A stretch of 64,000 nucleotides of DNA from Tetrahymena elliotti 4EA (Eukaryota > Ciliophora > Oligohymenophorea > Hymenostomatida > Tetrahymenidae): the NCBI GenBank assembly GCA_000231825.2, contig JH720321.1:252761-316760 (forward strand), written 5' to 3'. Below the pieces are notes generated by a model, which searched no databases, had not been told where the DNA came from, and was given only the letters and a program-made list of their open reading frames with translations. The position numbers were made by a program, and so were the translations under genes. Positions 25,878-40,500 of the stretch are shown piece after piece. Position 1 is the first letter of the stretch. Each line of letters begins with the position of its first letter.

Positions 25878-28797
25878 TCATTTAAATATCCAAAATGTTT
25901 TTTTCTTTTGTGATTGTTACACCCCAATTTCATAATTATCTGCAAACACAGAGTTTCCTCCCACACTTCCTCCTGTGCGGCGTTATTTTAAGATATTTTT
26001 GAGTTTCGTATATTTTTGTTGGAAGTAGTCTTTATCTTGACTTAACTTAAGCATTTATTCTTTATTTTCATTGGAGATTTTTTCTAAAACGCGGACTTCT
26101 TCTCTGTAGAAATGTAATTCTTCTGTGAGTTGTAGCTTTTGAGTTACAAATTATGTTTCTACTCTGTGACAGTGAGCTTTGAAGGAATTTAGTTCATCTA
26201 TCAAATCAGCTTCTTTATTCGTCAATACCTTTTCTTTACGGACTTCTTACAATTATTTAAGAGTTTGTTTGGCTTCATTCTACAGCTTTTCAATATTAAC
26301 TTCTAATCCATTTATAGAGCATTCGAGCTTTTAGTTTCTTAATTTTAAATCTATATTTTCATTAACTAAATCTTAAATATTGATATTTTCTATGTTATAG
26401 CCTCTTGCTATTTAGTCGTATGTCAATGTTTCTTTTTAAGGTGAAGTGTTTATTTGATTTTATTAAGGGAACATAAATTGTTTTTTAAATTAATTTCTAG
26501 CACTGTTTCTTTGGGGTTGCAAAGGATTTACAGCTGCTTCTGTTATATTGAAAGATTCTTTCTTCCTACGGTTTTAATTACTTGAAGAAGATTAAATTGA
26601 TAATTTCTAATCTGGAAGATCTCCAATAGAATTAAGCGATTCTTGATTATTACTTGGACTTTCTTATTCCAAAATTTCTTGGCTTTTTACTTACAATCCA
26701 TTCTAATCAGAGTAAGTGTTATTCTTTTCAATCTTATCTGTTTTTTCTTCTTCTATGCTGAAATCTTCATCTTCAAATTCGAATCCTAATTGAGTTTGTT
26801 TTGGGTTTGATGTTCTAGGTGCACTTGCATTTGATTTTCTTGAAAATGAATCTTTATTATTTAAATCTTACTAAGAAGATTCCTAATTATTGAATGATTA
26901 AACTTAACTTGATGAATGTGGGTGCTCTATTTTATCAAAATTTTATGAATCCTTTCTTATTTATGAGGGCTATTTAACAGTATCTTAAACAATAGATGTA
27001 GATTTATTTACACCGTTATTAGAGTTTGTTGAGTACTTTCTAATGCGTTCTCCTGAATTTCTGAACTCTTATTCTATTATAATTTTTTCTTTTTCAAATC
27101 TCTCAGATAATTCTTTAATCTTATAATGAATATCACGTTAGCTTTCATCAATTTTTTCTTACAATTAATCATTTTATTCTTCTAAATTTCTAATTGTTTA
27201 TTTGCTATTTTCCAAATTTTCTTTGAGTCTTTTATTCTCAGAATCTAAATTTATCTAAATTTTCATAATCTCTTCTCTTTTTTACTAAAGTTTTTCAATG
27301 GAATTCTACTTCTCATTGATATCTCTTTCAGTTAATTTGCGATAATCATCAAACTCCTTTGTAATCTATTTTAATTGGCGACTAACTTCTTCAAACTATT
27401 CAGCTTACTTTGATAAGTTACGAATCTTAATTTCATATTGTTCTCTTTCTTTTCTAAATTCTTCCCTTGTATTATTAAGAAGCTTCTAAGAATCACTCAA
27501 GTATTTTTCTTAGTTTCTTAATTTTTCTTCTACAATTTGCAACTATTACATTAAGTCAGCTTCAACACTCTTAGCACTGTCAATATGCTATTGCATATTT
27601 TCAAGTACTCTTTCAGTTATTTATTACTCTAAATTCAATAGCTATTCTTCATGCTGAAGCTAATCCTATTCAAGACGCTAAGCTAACTCCATGCATCTTT
27701 CTTCTTAAAATTGTATTCTTTACTCATATTCCCTGCGAATCTGCTCAATTTCCTCTTAATGAATCTCATTATTGGCATTCATAATATTTTAATCCATATT
27801 TTGCATACTATATGTTAATCCATCTAATTACTCTTAGAGTTCAATAATAATTTTTTCTTTTTCTACGATAGTATCAATGGCTCCTCTTTTGATTTGTTCA
27901 ACTTCAGTTTGCAATTCATCGTTTCTTTTTTGCAATTCCATACATGTGCTGACTATTTTATCCTTGATTTAAAAAATTAATTAAATTTTAAACCTCACAT
28001 TAACTATAAAGTAGCTAAGAAGTTTTATTAGATAAATAGATAAAATAATTAAAAATAAATCAATTTATTTTAATTACCACATCTATGTCATCTTTAGTAT
28101 TTTTTGAAGGTGAAGACTACATAAGTCTCTCAACTTCATTCTTCAAATATTCATTTTCTTATTCCATATCAGTAAGCTAACGAAGCATTTCATGAGCAAT
28201 CTACTGCTTTTCAAATAACTCATCTTCTACTATTGTTAACCTCTTTTGTAATTCGTCTGCTTCTTTATTCTCCTTAATATCAGCCAATTTTTTCTACAAA
28301 ATATCTTGCAATTCTTCTACTCTCTACTTCTCATTAGCTAGCTATGCATTCATCTATAAAATAAAACATTTTAAAAATAAAATTTAACATAACAATACTA
28401 AAATAATTTGTAAATATCTAATTTTCCTATTATTTTTATTAAAAAAAAACTCTTTATACCTCTATCTCTTTCTTTTTGAAATCAAGATCCATGTACCTAA
28501 TCTTTTTGCTTAGTTCCTCTATTTCTGACTATTTTTGCTAAATTTTCTAGGAAAGCTTTTTTTATTAAAATGAACATTGAATTTTTTCTAAATTATTTTT
28601 GCGTTTGGTATGAATATGTTCAAGTCAATTTAATTATCGATTAGGAGAGATAATTGATTTAAAATAAAATCATTTAAATTCCTCATTTAATAATATCATA
28701 AAAACGAAATAAAATATCTGGCTACATCAAAATCTTAGTCATCCTCCTCAACCTCACTATCTTGATCCTAAACTTTTTTATCCTTTAATTTGTTCAT
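25878..28797 (-). CDS. Long coiled-coil protein, function unknown
   Basis: The model runs from ATG 28797 (MNKLKDKKVQDQDSEVEEDD) to TGA 25878-25880. After a first intron of about 195 bases, the N-terminal two thirds is nearly continuous heptad coiled coil, for example ELQKRLTIVEDELFEKQQI, EQIRREYEQRIQFQEERCM and ITKEFDDYRKLTERDIN. A Ser/Asn-rich linker follows (about 26500-27050), then a second coiled coil (LVNENIDLKLRNQKLECSI) and a basic tail with GGSVGGNSVFADNYEIGV. No motor, kinase or membrane segment was found. Introns also fall near 27970-28080 and 28350-28460. This architecture suits a structural or tethering protein of the cytoskeleton, basal body or Golgi, but no family is recognised. 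The open frame and heptads make the gene itself convincing. Confidence 0.8.
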
Positions 28798-30474
28798 TTT
28801 ATTTAAAAAACTTTCTTTAATTAATGGAAAAATTTATGTTTCTTGTTAAATTCTGCCAAATTAATTAATTAAATAAATAAAAAATATTATTTTTTATAAA
28901 TGGGTACTAAAAATTTATTCTTCTAGTTTTCTGCAAGGAAACTTTCACATTAAATTTACATTTATTTTCGTTTTCACAGATAGATAACTCACACATCATG
29001 AAAACTCTATCAGCTTATAGTGTATGTCTACATACTTATTCATTTTGCTTTTAATAAATAATAAAATCTAGAGATTATTTAAATATATTTTGATAATTCT
29101 TCAACATTTTGATATAAGTGTATTCAGATTACCTAATATATTTAACATATTCTATTTATCATCATTGTTAATTATTTTGGTCATATTACCTAATATTTTT
29201 ATATTATTGTATTTATTATTATCAAAACTATTAATTTAAGGATATTAAAAAGCTTTTAGTTAATTATCACACATCACTAATTCTCAGATAGTTTGCTTTT
29301 TTCTCAGATTGGACTTTATTTTCATAATTAAATTTTTACAAATTATGAAATTTTGAAAAATATTTTTAGCCAGTATTTACTGCTTGATATTAAAGAGCAA
29401 TAAAACTTTTAAAAATATATTATTAATTTAAAATTTAAGCCATTAGAGATATTATGTGAGAATATATTTTATAATTTTATGATGTCTTTTTCAAGCTAAC
29501 TTATTTACATACTAAATTAAAAATACTTTTTTATGATTACTTCTTTAAATTTTTAATTGAAAATAATAAAAATATCTTTTTTAATTTTTTCAGAATTAAT
29601 TAAAAGTTAAAAACCTTAGAATTATCAGAATTATCAAAAATGCATACATGAATTGAAATAAAATGTTTTTAGCGTTATTTTATTATTCATTTGGAATGGC
29701 AATTTCTTTAATTTTTAATTAAAAATAATAAAAATTTACTGAGAGGAAAGTTTATTTCATAAAATTAATTAAGACTAAAATAAATCCTGTGAAATTATTA
29801 CATTTGGTTGCTTTAATTAACAAAAAATACAAAATAAAAAAATTAACATCAATTTAATAATTGACTGAATAAGAAAATTTCAATATTTAATGCTACTTTC
29901 ATCGGCAATAAAAGTTTGATTTGAAACTGCATATTATTTAATTCTTCTGTTGTGCTAAATTTTATTCCAAAATTAAAGGAAAGTTACAATTTAATTTCAA
30001 TATGTGTATATAAATTCAAATAGATTCTAATTTAAATAAAACTGAATAAACTTTTTTAAATTTTTGTTTATTACTTTAAGAAAATTTTATTTCTTCATTT
30101 TCTAGATTTTTTGAGGATTAAATAAATTATAAGATATTTTTTGTTAAATATTTTAAATGAAGAATATTTTTTATAAATGTTAGAATTAGATAAATCATAC
30201 AATATCTTAAGATTCTAATTTTTTTAATAAATCTAAATTTTAAAAATTATTATTATTATTATTATTATTCATGTATCATAAATACCTTATATTTCCTATT
30301 TTAATGAGAGAAAAATATTATCATATTCTTCATCCCTCTGAATAAAAACCTCCTTCCTTCAAGCAAAAAATTATTAAATAATTTTAGCAAATTAAACTGA
30401 AATGATATGGTTGATTTTAAAGTAATAAATACCATAAATAATAAATAAAGAATAATTTATAATTGATTGAAATG
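28798..30474. other. AT-rich spacer between two minus-strand genes
   Basis: This 1.7 kb spacer holds the upstream region of the long coiled-coil gene and the 3' flank of tandem paralogue A. It contains a perfect ATT trinucleotide run of eight units. I see no protein-like frame or RNA gene. Confidence 0.6.
30246..30269. repeat. (ATT)8 microsatellite
   Basis: Eight perfect ATT units lie in non-coding DNA about 200 bases downstream of the stop of tandem paralogue A. This is probably simple slippage. Confidence 0.9.
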
Positions 30475-33400
30475 TCATTTTTATTATAAAAGGCGTGTAA
30501 TATTTTTTTACATGTTTCTAAGTTTCTTGTTTATTTTAAGGAAATTTTGTTAAATCTATTTGAATGGAGATATTAAGAGATCTCTTTCTATAATATAATC
30601 TATAAAATGTTGAGATGATGCATGATCTAGTAACTTATAATTGATTATTGCTTATTTATTATTTTCTAACAGTTTATCTTCAAATAAAAAGTCATTTTAG
30701 GTGTATTTCTCATCATCTAGCATGAGATATCTTTTTAGTGCTTTTATCTAAAGATGATAAATAATATTATATTTTGATGATTGTATGAATCTTTTTTATA
30801 TTTATTCTATCTTGCTATCAAATTCTTGCCTTAAAAGACCTACTTAGGCCTCAATCGAATGTCCAATAAATTTTTGCTATTTAATTAATGATAGAAAATT
30901 ATAATCTATGCAAATTTAGCAAAATCTAAATATTGACATTCCGTAAATAAAATCTTTCTAAATTCCATACTCTATCAACTACAAATGTGTGAATTTTTAA
31001 AGAAACGCTATTGATTCATCAAAAATCCCATAAAACTTATTAGAATTAGCTATTGAAAATTATAAATCATGTTCTTACATAAATATTTATGTTAATTCGT
31101 CCTTTCCTAATTAATCTTCCTTGGGCTCTATTGAGTAGTAGATGAAGAAAAATTGATCTAAAGTCAGAAAATTAATATCATAAATATCAGCAATAAAGTA
31201 TAAATCAAAATAATTCTAACAAAAGCTTTGCTTCACTTCTTCAACATAGATATTCATCATAAAACTTATAGCTTCATCAGCATTTATCATAACTTTGTTT
31301 GCATGAATAGTTTTATTCTTCATCTATAAAATTTACCTGTCATAAACTTAATATTTTTTCAAAGGAACAACTTATCCAAAGTAAGACATAAAAAATTCAT
31401 AAGCCTTCGACCACCCTATAAATATCTTGTCATTGGTATTTTAAAAAACACCAACTCCATTCTAATTAGTATCATCTATCTTCTAAATTAGTTCCAATAA
31501 AAATTTATAGTCTATATAATCAATCTCTCCTACAAGTAGGTTGAAGAACATATTTACTCTAGAGTGCTAATTTTTTAGTTGATAACAGCAATAAACTGTT
31601 TCTTTAAATTTCTTCTCTGTAGACTAGCTGTAGCCTATAATTTTATTCAATTATTAGTATAAATAATATTCTAAACTAATAGGATGGAAAGATAATTGTT
31701 TTTTCTTGAAAAATAGATTGAGGACAAATAATATTTTTTTTAAACAAAACTTTAAAAGGAGCTGTGATCAGATTAAGATAAAATTAAAAAAGAATTAAAA
31801 TTATTTTTTTTAAATAAATATTTTTCATGAATAAATTTTTAAGTGAAAGTTTTGGGAGAGAATAATTTGGTGTAAAAATTTATTTGAAAAAAGAATGATC
31901 TATTTACCATAGTTGTTGATGAAATAGTCAAAGGAATATGCATGAAAATAAGGGAAGGTATTGTTAGTATTTTTTTTAAGATATTTCATTAGATCTACCA
32001 TAATATTTCCAAATACTTTAAGGATATTGGTAAGTTTTTATTCTTTGAGATCTAAAACTTGATCTTTCTTTTTTTTAATTTTTTGAATGACTTTTTCAAT
32101 AATTTTAGTAGATTATCTAGTAACTTTGTTAGAATTTAATGAAACTCTTAATCTTTTAAAAATATTATCTACAGGAGTTATCAGATTTAATTCTTTAAGA
32201 AGTTATTTAGTGGAGATCTTGTTCTATTAAATAACTTCATTTGTATTCATATTCATTTTTTCAGATTTTGGAGAGCTATTTTATTGAACCAGTTTTTATG
32301 ATTGAATTTCCTCTTCCTCTTTTCTTATTTGAATATCTGGCACTTTTTTTGGAATTTATTCCTAAGAAAATGAAAATGAAGACTATTTAGTTTTTGCATC
32401 AAGAGATAGAGAAACTCTAGCATTATCTATTATTTAAGAGAGTACACTTGATTTCCTTTTTTTCTTAAAAAAAATAATTAGTTTTAATTTATTATTAATA
32501 GTGTTACATAAATTTCTTCATCTCCTTTAATCCTTGAAATATCTTTAGAAATATTAGACTGATCTGATTAAGATTCATTGTTTTTCTAAATTTTTTTTAA
32601 AATCCAAAAATATATCAAAAATTGGCATAAAAATTTATTTTTTTTGAATAACTTTAAAACAATAAAAGGATTCAAAAAAAAGTTATAATTTTACATCAAA
32701 ATTGAATTTGTTTTCTATTTTAACAGGACTAATTGAACCTGAATCTTTTATTAGATTTTAATCAGAAATCTGATTCAAAAGATTGTTTTCTGCTTATTAA
32801 TCTTCTTAATTTTAAATAAATTTAAACAGCTAATAGCTGGAATTATCATAGTTCTATTATTAAAGGTTTTTTTAGCTCTTTAAGTTCAACCCAGTTAATA
32901 TAATATGACTACTTTGATTTTATATTTCAGATTAATCATCACTTTAACTGCCACTTTCATTAGAATTCTAACTCTCTTTATCAGACTAATCTGATTCCGA
33001 GTTTTGGTATTCACTATTTACTTTAGAATTTTATTTTTTGTTATTGCATTTTAATTTTAAGTCTTCTGATTAATAGATTTCATTTTAATTAAGTTGAATA
33101 AGCACTTCGTCTTTTAATTCTAATAAATTATTCTCAATTGACAGAGTATTTTAATCTTCCTATTTACTTTCAAAATTTTAAGCTATCTCCTAATATTTTT
33201 GATAATTCCCTAATTTTTCATCTAATTCTTGTCCTTTTTTTAGTGATGCTTCTTTTAAAAACTAAAACCCTACAACTAAATTCTTAGATGTTCTCTGCAG
33301 TTTGTAGAAAGAACTCTTTTAACGTTATGAGTCAGAATTATTTGATGATTATTTTATCATTTTGTCATTATCTAAACTGTTTAAAGAAGTTATACTTGCC

Positions 33401-36400
33401 TTTTTAGAGGTAAATTTGAAGAAATCCTCCTAAATTTAAAGAAAAAGTAAATTATTTTTATTAAAAATAAAACAAAGCTTTACTTAAAAATCAGAGCAAT
33501 TGTCATTTTATGCAAAATATTAAATGTTTTATTTAAATAATTTTTAGTAGAGGTGATATAAGACGACTCTATTGGCATTCACTAAAATTTCCATATGATT
33601 TTATTAAACACTTATCTAGAGAGATTTAGAAATTTTAATTTGATTTTAACTCTATGCAAAAATAGATGTAATAAATTTATATATTTTAGAAATATTTCCA
33701 TCAATATAGTCAACAATTTAGTTAGAATCTTATTGACTATACTCTTATTTGAGTGAAATCTTTGATAATATTTATTCACAACCTTCTTTGAATTTTTAAA
33801 AATCTAATTGAATAAGGTTTAAATCTTTTTATTTCTCCAATTTGTTATAGTTAATATAAAATTAGCTCTGTATAAATCCAAGAAAGTTTTCATTGATCAT
33901 CTAGATCTATTCCTATTAATGCTAAGTTAAACTCTATTTATAAAAAAATAATTAGTTTTATTTTTTAGTTCAATTAAAATACTAAATTATCGGTCAGCAA
34001 ATTTCTCATATCTGCTTAAATTTCTCTGCTTGCTACTTTAGCTGCAACCTGTATTGAAACTGATACTTATTTAATAGGTGCAGGAGTAGCTTAAATTTCT
34101 ACATCCTCATATTTCACTAAAGAGCTTGTGTCTACTCCAATAGACTCAGTTTTAAATAAATCAGAAGTATCAATACATTTATTATCAAGTATATTATCAT
34201 CAACAGATTCATAGTCTGCAGCATTCAATTTATTTTTTAAGTTTTTTTAATATTCTTCATCCTAAAAAAGTTAAAAATAAATATGAAATTAAAGAATTAA
34301 TTTTAAAAAAAAGTAAATTTAGAAAAAAAGATCACTCTTTAAGCAAAATAAAAACTTTTTAATTTCTTAAAAGAAATTAATTGAAAAAATTTTTCAAAAA
34401 AGAACAGTTTTTCTATGTGTAATTAATTTTTAATTTACAGTAAAATAATGTTAATAGACTATAAGGGAAGGGATTAGTTAATTGCAATTAATAATTATAA
34501 TAATATAATGTTAGATAATTTCTTTAATAATTACCTCTTCTTCTATTTTTTATGCTAAAAGAATTTCTTTTTCTTTTAAATTTTACTTTAATTGGTAAGC
34601 TTCCATCAGTTTTGATTTCTATTCATCATATAGACTACTAAAGTATTCATACAAGTTGTTTCTGATTTTTTCTATTTCATCGTTAAATTTATCTTAAATA
34701 TCTGTCCTATTAAACTAATCTAAAATGTCATTTTATTATGTTAGCATAATACCTTCCATTTTCATTTTTAATCCCTAATAAAATTAAAGATATTACAAAA
34801 GAAACTTAAAATTTTATTTACTTAATTTTCTTTCACTGAATCTTCATACATCTACATATATTGTTCCAAATGCTATTATTAAATCTCATTTCCCTTTTCT
34901 AGCTTCTACCACTTCTTTCTTAAATATCTTTACAAAATTTATTTATTATAATAAACTTAAAAAAAATTAAATATTAAACAATTTTTAAAGCATAACCATG
35001 AATAGAATTTTTTGGTTTTTTTAAATTTGCATTTTTATTTCATTTAAACATTTAAAAAAATAAGTTAAAGATATAAATTTTAAATCAATTATTAATATAA
35101 ATAAAGAAATGTGATTTTGGATAGAAAAAAAAATACCTATTTTCAGATCTCAGTTTGTTCATATAATTTTCTTTGGTTTCTAATTTTTCATACAATTCTT
35201 TAATTTATTGATTTTGAGAAATGATATCATTTAGATACATTTTATGCACATTATTCACTCTTTTAAAGTTTTCTGCTTCTATCTTAATGTTTGTTTATTA
35301 AGTTTTTTAAAAGAATTCACTGATTACTGTTGAGTATATGGTCCAAACTTTAGTCAATAATTGTGCTCTTTCTGTGCAAGTTGTTTTTAATTATCGAGAG
35401 ATTTCACTGATGATTCCATCAAAAATTAATTCAAATTTTTCATAGAAATCATAATAAGAAGTAATTTATTCATTATAAACTTTATTGATCATATTATCAA
35501 GCCATTCTGAAAGAATTTTTGTATCTTTCCTCTCATCAGGCTTTTTAAATTAACTGTTTTATGAATTATGGTAAATAATGCGATGTGATTTTTACAGGCA
35601 ATCAGTTAAGTTTTTCACTTTTTCTATATCCAAAATAGACCCATCTTCTAACTCTATTTAAAAAGGGGTTTTTTAACTTTATGACCCATTAGCACTAGCT
35701 TGGTTTTTTTATTCTAATTTTAAGTTTTCAAGATATTTTTCTCTTCTTATTGAAGGAAATTCTTTTTCATATTTTGGTAGTGTTAATTCATCATTTGAAA
35801 TAAGCTATAAGTAGAAATTCTCATTTTTCTTTAACTTTAAACCTTTTTTCCTTAATTAAATTATTTTCTCAACATCTTTTGTTTTAAGAAGTTAACTGCT
35901 CAATTTTTCATCATTATTTTTGCCTACTGCTAGAGTCAGAATATTGCCTTTACTGAAAGGAGATAAATTAGAGTTTTGTTACTTAGAGTTTTCAGATTAG
36001 CTATATTCATCTTTTTGGTTAAATTGTTAAATTTATGAATTAGGTTTCTAATATAAGTCTCTAAGAATGCTGTTGTTATTTGGTTAAGTTAATTATGATG
36101 GCCTTCTTTTAAATCCATCTAAAATGGAGTCTTCTTTGAAGGTGTTGCTATTATTTTATGTAAACAAAAACTATCCATTTGATTAAAATCTTGTGCTTTC
36201 TGACTTTTGAAAGGATAGCTAGCCGCTCATCTATAAAGTTGTATTCATCTGATCTAATTTTTAAAATTTTAAAATCTGATTGTTCTAATTATTAGTATTT
36301 CTACTTTAAGATGCTCCAAATTGATTAGGATTCAAATACTCTCTTGCACTCATAGTTTCAAAAAAACTAGTTTAGATCTGAGAATTCTTTTTATCTTAAG

Positions 36401-36656
36401 GTTTTTATTTACTAAGCTTATTATGATTTTAAGAAATAGCTTCAATACTAGAATAATCATTTAAAATGCTCCCATATTAATCACCTGATTCTATATTTGT
36501 TGATTTCAATCTACTGGCTTTAATAGGCTAAGTTTTTCTGAACTCCTAGCTATCATATGACAATCTATAAATATTATTTTTCTTTCTAAAATCACTATTA
36601 AACTATCTTGCAGTTAAAGTGTTCATCTTCTCAGAAGTTTTTTACTAAAGACTCAT
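30475..36656 (-). CDS. Tandem paralogue A: coiled-coil protein with p28-like axonemal dynein light-chain motif
   Basis: The model runs from ATG 36656 (MSLQQKTSEKMNTLTARQF) to TGA 30475-30477. The first 350 or so residues are Ser/Asn/Gln-rich. A conserved helical block then carries SEISRQLKTTCTERAQLL (about 35360-35412). This fits the E-x-x-R-Q-x-x-x-x-C-x-E-R-x-x-L-L pattern of the axonemal dynein light-chain domain found in p28/DNALI1 and AXDND1. Coiled coil follows, then a block of short TQ/IQ motifs (about 34010-34100), a Ser-rich acidic middle, and a helical C-terminal domain (FLTLDQFFFIYYSIEPKED, about 31120-31170). The next minus-strand gene is a paralogue with the same layout. I infer an axonemal or ciliary role from the motif; that is not proven. 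Introns are frequent from about 34950 downward. Gene presence is sure, function moderate. Confidence 0.78.
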
Positions 36657-37570
36657 AATTTTATTTAAAAGTAGAATTAAATTAACTTTTTGATTTCTTT
36701 TTTTAAATGAGAAAAAGACTAATTAATATTAATAAATAGGTTCTTTTTTTATTATTGTTGTCATAAGTTAATCTTGGAAATCTAACAAGCAAACAATAAT
36801 AAGAAATATGTTCTTTAGTAGAAATTTCAAATGAAAAGATAAATCATACTTTATCTAAATAAAAAAATAAACACTCAATATTTAATATTTTTGAACATCA
36901 AATTAATTTTAATAAAATTTTTAACAACATATTATTAATTATTAGAATTTTTATTTCTATTTTAACTTGTTTAAGCAGAAATGATTATGACTTTATTCAA
37001 TTCATCTCTTTAATTTTAAAAGATCTTATAATCATATTAAGATAAAATATGAAAACAATCATTTTTATTTAAATATTTTAAATTTATTCCTCAAATTCAT
37101 CTTTGAAATTAATTAAGAAGGTTAAGTTATTGAATTGAATACTAATTACCTAAATATTAAAGAATATTTATTAATAATTTCTCTTTTTATTACTCTAAAA
37201 ATTTTTTGTAAATATGCTTAATAATGATACTTTTTTATTAATTATTGTATTTTTATCAAAAACAATTTTTTTGTTTTAGAAAAATTAAGATAAAAAATAA
37301 AGAAATTTGTGAAAGAATAAGAAATTATTTGTTTTTAAAAATCAGATGAATGGATGGATTGATTAAATTAAAATTAAAAAAATTTATTTTTGAAAAAGAG
37401 TAAATTAAATTTCTGTTTATTAAGAGTTAGTATAGGTCAAAAAGTTCCATTCCTTTATAATTCAATTTAAATATTATCAAGTAAAATAGTGTAAGGCTTG
37501 AGTAAATTTTTGAGAAAAAAATAACAAACAAGAAAACATTTTAAGGTATTTTAAATTTTGATAAATAAAA
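36657..37570. other. Spacer between the tandem paralogues
   Basis: About 0.9 kb of AT-rich DNA separates the start of paralogue A from the stop of paralogue B. No gene was seen. It should contain the promoter of paralogue A. Confidence 0.6.
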
Positions 37571-40500
37571 TCATTCTGTTATATTTTGATTAAAACGAGC
37601 TTTTATTGTATTGTAATATTTATTTGAAATAATTTAAAGTTGTGTAGGTATTAGTTGTTTTAATTGCTCTTCTACAAGAAGTTCTTTAGACTCTTATTAT
37701 AGTAATTTAAATATAAAATGAATAGTTCTAGCTGAGTGACGAGACTTATTATTTTCGTTTAAGAAGATTTCTATTTCATTTAACATTTTTCTTCTTTTCA
37801 TATCATACTTTTTTACTTTAATTAATCTTAATTTTATATTATACTGCTCCTCTGACCATAACTTATAAAGCTCATTAATAAAATCATTAGAGGGTTATCC
37901 TAAATATTTTTATTAAATATTTTGAGAAAGTATTTTATTCGACCTACATAAGATACTAAACCTATTTAAACTAAGTAAATGTTCTCCGTTTAAAATCTTA
38001 TCACTTTCTTTGTAGAATAAATTAGAAATAGCTGCTGAATTTTATCCTTAGATGTTCTATAAAACAATCATAAAGCTTTCAAAGTTAAAGTAGTCTTTTT
38101 TATCAGTATCCTAACTATAATACAAGTCTTTATATTCTTCGTTTTTGATAATTTTCACTTAGTTAATGAAATTTTCCATAATCAATTCTAACATTTAATC
38201 CAAATCAAAAACAAATTGATTCTTTTGAGCTCCTTTAATTTGATTAAAAAATATTTTGAAAAAAATAGAAAAAAAAAAGAAATTTACCTTTTATTCTTAT
38301 TTTAGTAACATTTTTTTCTATGTTTTCTATTTATTTTTAGTTCAAATTTGAATATAAGAAATGATTTAAGGCATCATTGCACTTAGATTAGGCAATTAAT
38401 ATTTTATCTTCACTAGCCTAAAGTTCAGGATATAAGTATATGCAAAGCTTCACAAACAACTAGAAATCATTTAAATCATATTCACCTGTTAAGAATTTAG
38501 AAATTATATTAATCCTAGGATGCTTTTTATATTTGAATATTCCATTTATTATTCTAAAGTATTTCTTAAACATCATTTAGCCTGTACCTATTTAATATTC
38601 AAAAATGTTTTGCTTAAAAAAAGGAATCTTCATGATATAATTTTGAAAATATTTAATAAATTTTCTCATTTAAAAATAAAAATATTTCTTCAGTAAAAAT
38701 AGTTTTTATTAATTTCATTAAGATGTTCCTTATCCATTAATGATTAACAAAGAAAGAAAGAAATTTTTACCATATGACGTCATAAGATTTTCGAAGAGGT
38801 GAATGTGGAAGTGATTAATAACATGATATTTAGTTGGATTAGGATTGTTATACTTATTAGTGGGGCTATGAGGTGCAAATGGATTACCTTTGTTTATGTC
38901 TTAGAGGATAGTAAAAGTCATTTTTAATATTTATGTTAATTTGAAGAAAAGATTTGAATTTTTCTTTTTTTTAATCTCTTTAAATGATTTAATCAAATAT
39001 TCAGTTGCCATATCAGTAAATTTACTGTTTGAAACATGAATTCTCATTCTTGAATGAATATTTGGATTTGGTTAAACATTATTTACACTTGAATCTAAAT
39101 TCTTTAATGCTACTTCAAATTCATCGTTTTCAGCTTGTTCACGAAGAACCTCTTCTCCTGAAGCTTCATCTAAGTATTTTTTGTCATACATTTAATCCTA
39201 AATTTATTCTTTATTTGTAACAAAAGGTTTATCTTTTCCATCATCACTATCACTAGATAAATCGCTATCAATATTTGCTTCTAAATTAGATTAATTTGAT
39301 AATGTCAGTTATTTCTTATAATTCAAAGAAAGTTAATTTGGTATTTTTAATTTGATTTATTTTTTGTTGAGCTGTTAACTTTAAAGCATACTTCCATCTT
39401 CTTCTATGGTCTGTAAATTACTTTAATCTTAATTTGTATTTTTATTTTCATTCTAATCCAATAACTTCTTTTTTGATGCATCACTAGTAAATAACTAAAC
39501 TTCTAATTTTTAATTTAAAACAAAAAATTGAGATATTTTTATTTCAAAAAATAAGAAAGATATGGATTTAATCTTTTAATATTAGTTTTTTTACTCTTTG
39601 GGTTATACTAAAATTTAACTTATCATAGTATATATATACCTTCATTATCATTTTTATTATAATTGATGATATTTTGTAGAGATAAATAAGATTATAAAAA
39701 TAAATTAAATGATTATTTTATTCATAAGAAATAAATATTACTTGATTGTAAGTTTGAATTGAGTTTATTTATAGGAGTTGTCATCGCTTCTTCTGGCTCT
39801 GGCTACTCTAATATGTTTGGTAGGTTACCATTGAAATTGTTAGCTTGATTCTAAAATAATTTAATTTAGTTGCTTTTAGTGTTTTCAATACTATTTAATT
39901 ATTCTTCCAATTAGAGTTCATTTAGTGATGAATTTTTAGATGTGGCAGCTAGTTTAGCATCAATGGAAATATCAATTGGTTTTTCTACAGCTTATTTTTC
40001 TTCTGAGTTAGATTAAACTGATTGATGGAGAGAGGATGATTTGTTTTATTTGTTATCTTGAGTGTTTGTTTAATTTGTGTATTTATCAGTTTAATAGAAT
40101 CCTTCTTAATTAAGTGATCCATTCAAATCTTCATTATTTGGTTGATCAATATCAGATATTACTTAGCTTGCTTACGATTTTTGAGCAATTAATTAATCAG
40201 TAATAGATGCAAAACTAACTATGTCGTTTTGTTGGTTTTGATTTATTTAATATTCCTCATTTATTTTTTGAATTGCACTCTTCATCTTGTTTATTGCTTA
40301 TTAATTTACAGTATCTAGTTTCTTCTTATTTGGATTCTAACCTTGACTCGAAGAGCTACTTATGTTAGTTTAACTCTTTTATTTAAAGAGCATAGACCCA
40401 CTTAACTTTAAAGGAGAAGTTTACTCATTTAATTTTAGAGTATTGTGCTTTTTTGGACTTCTTATAAATCCAACATTTAAAGAAGCCATAGATTCAATTT

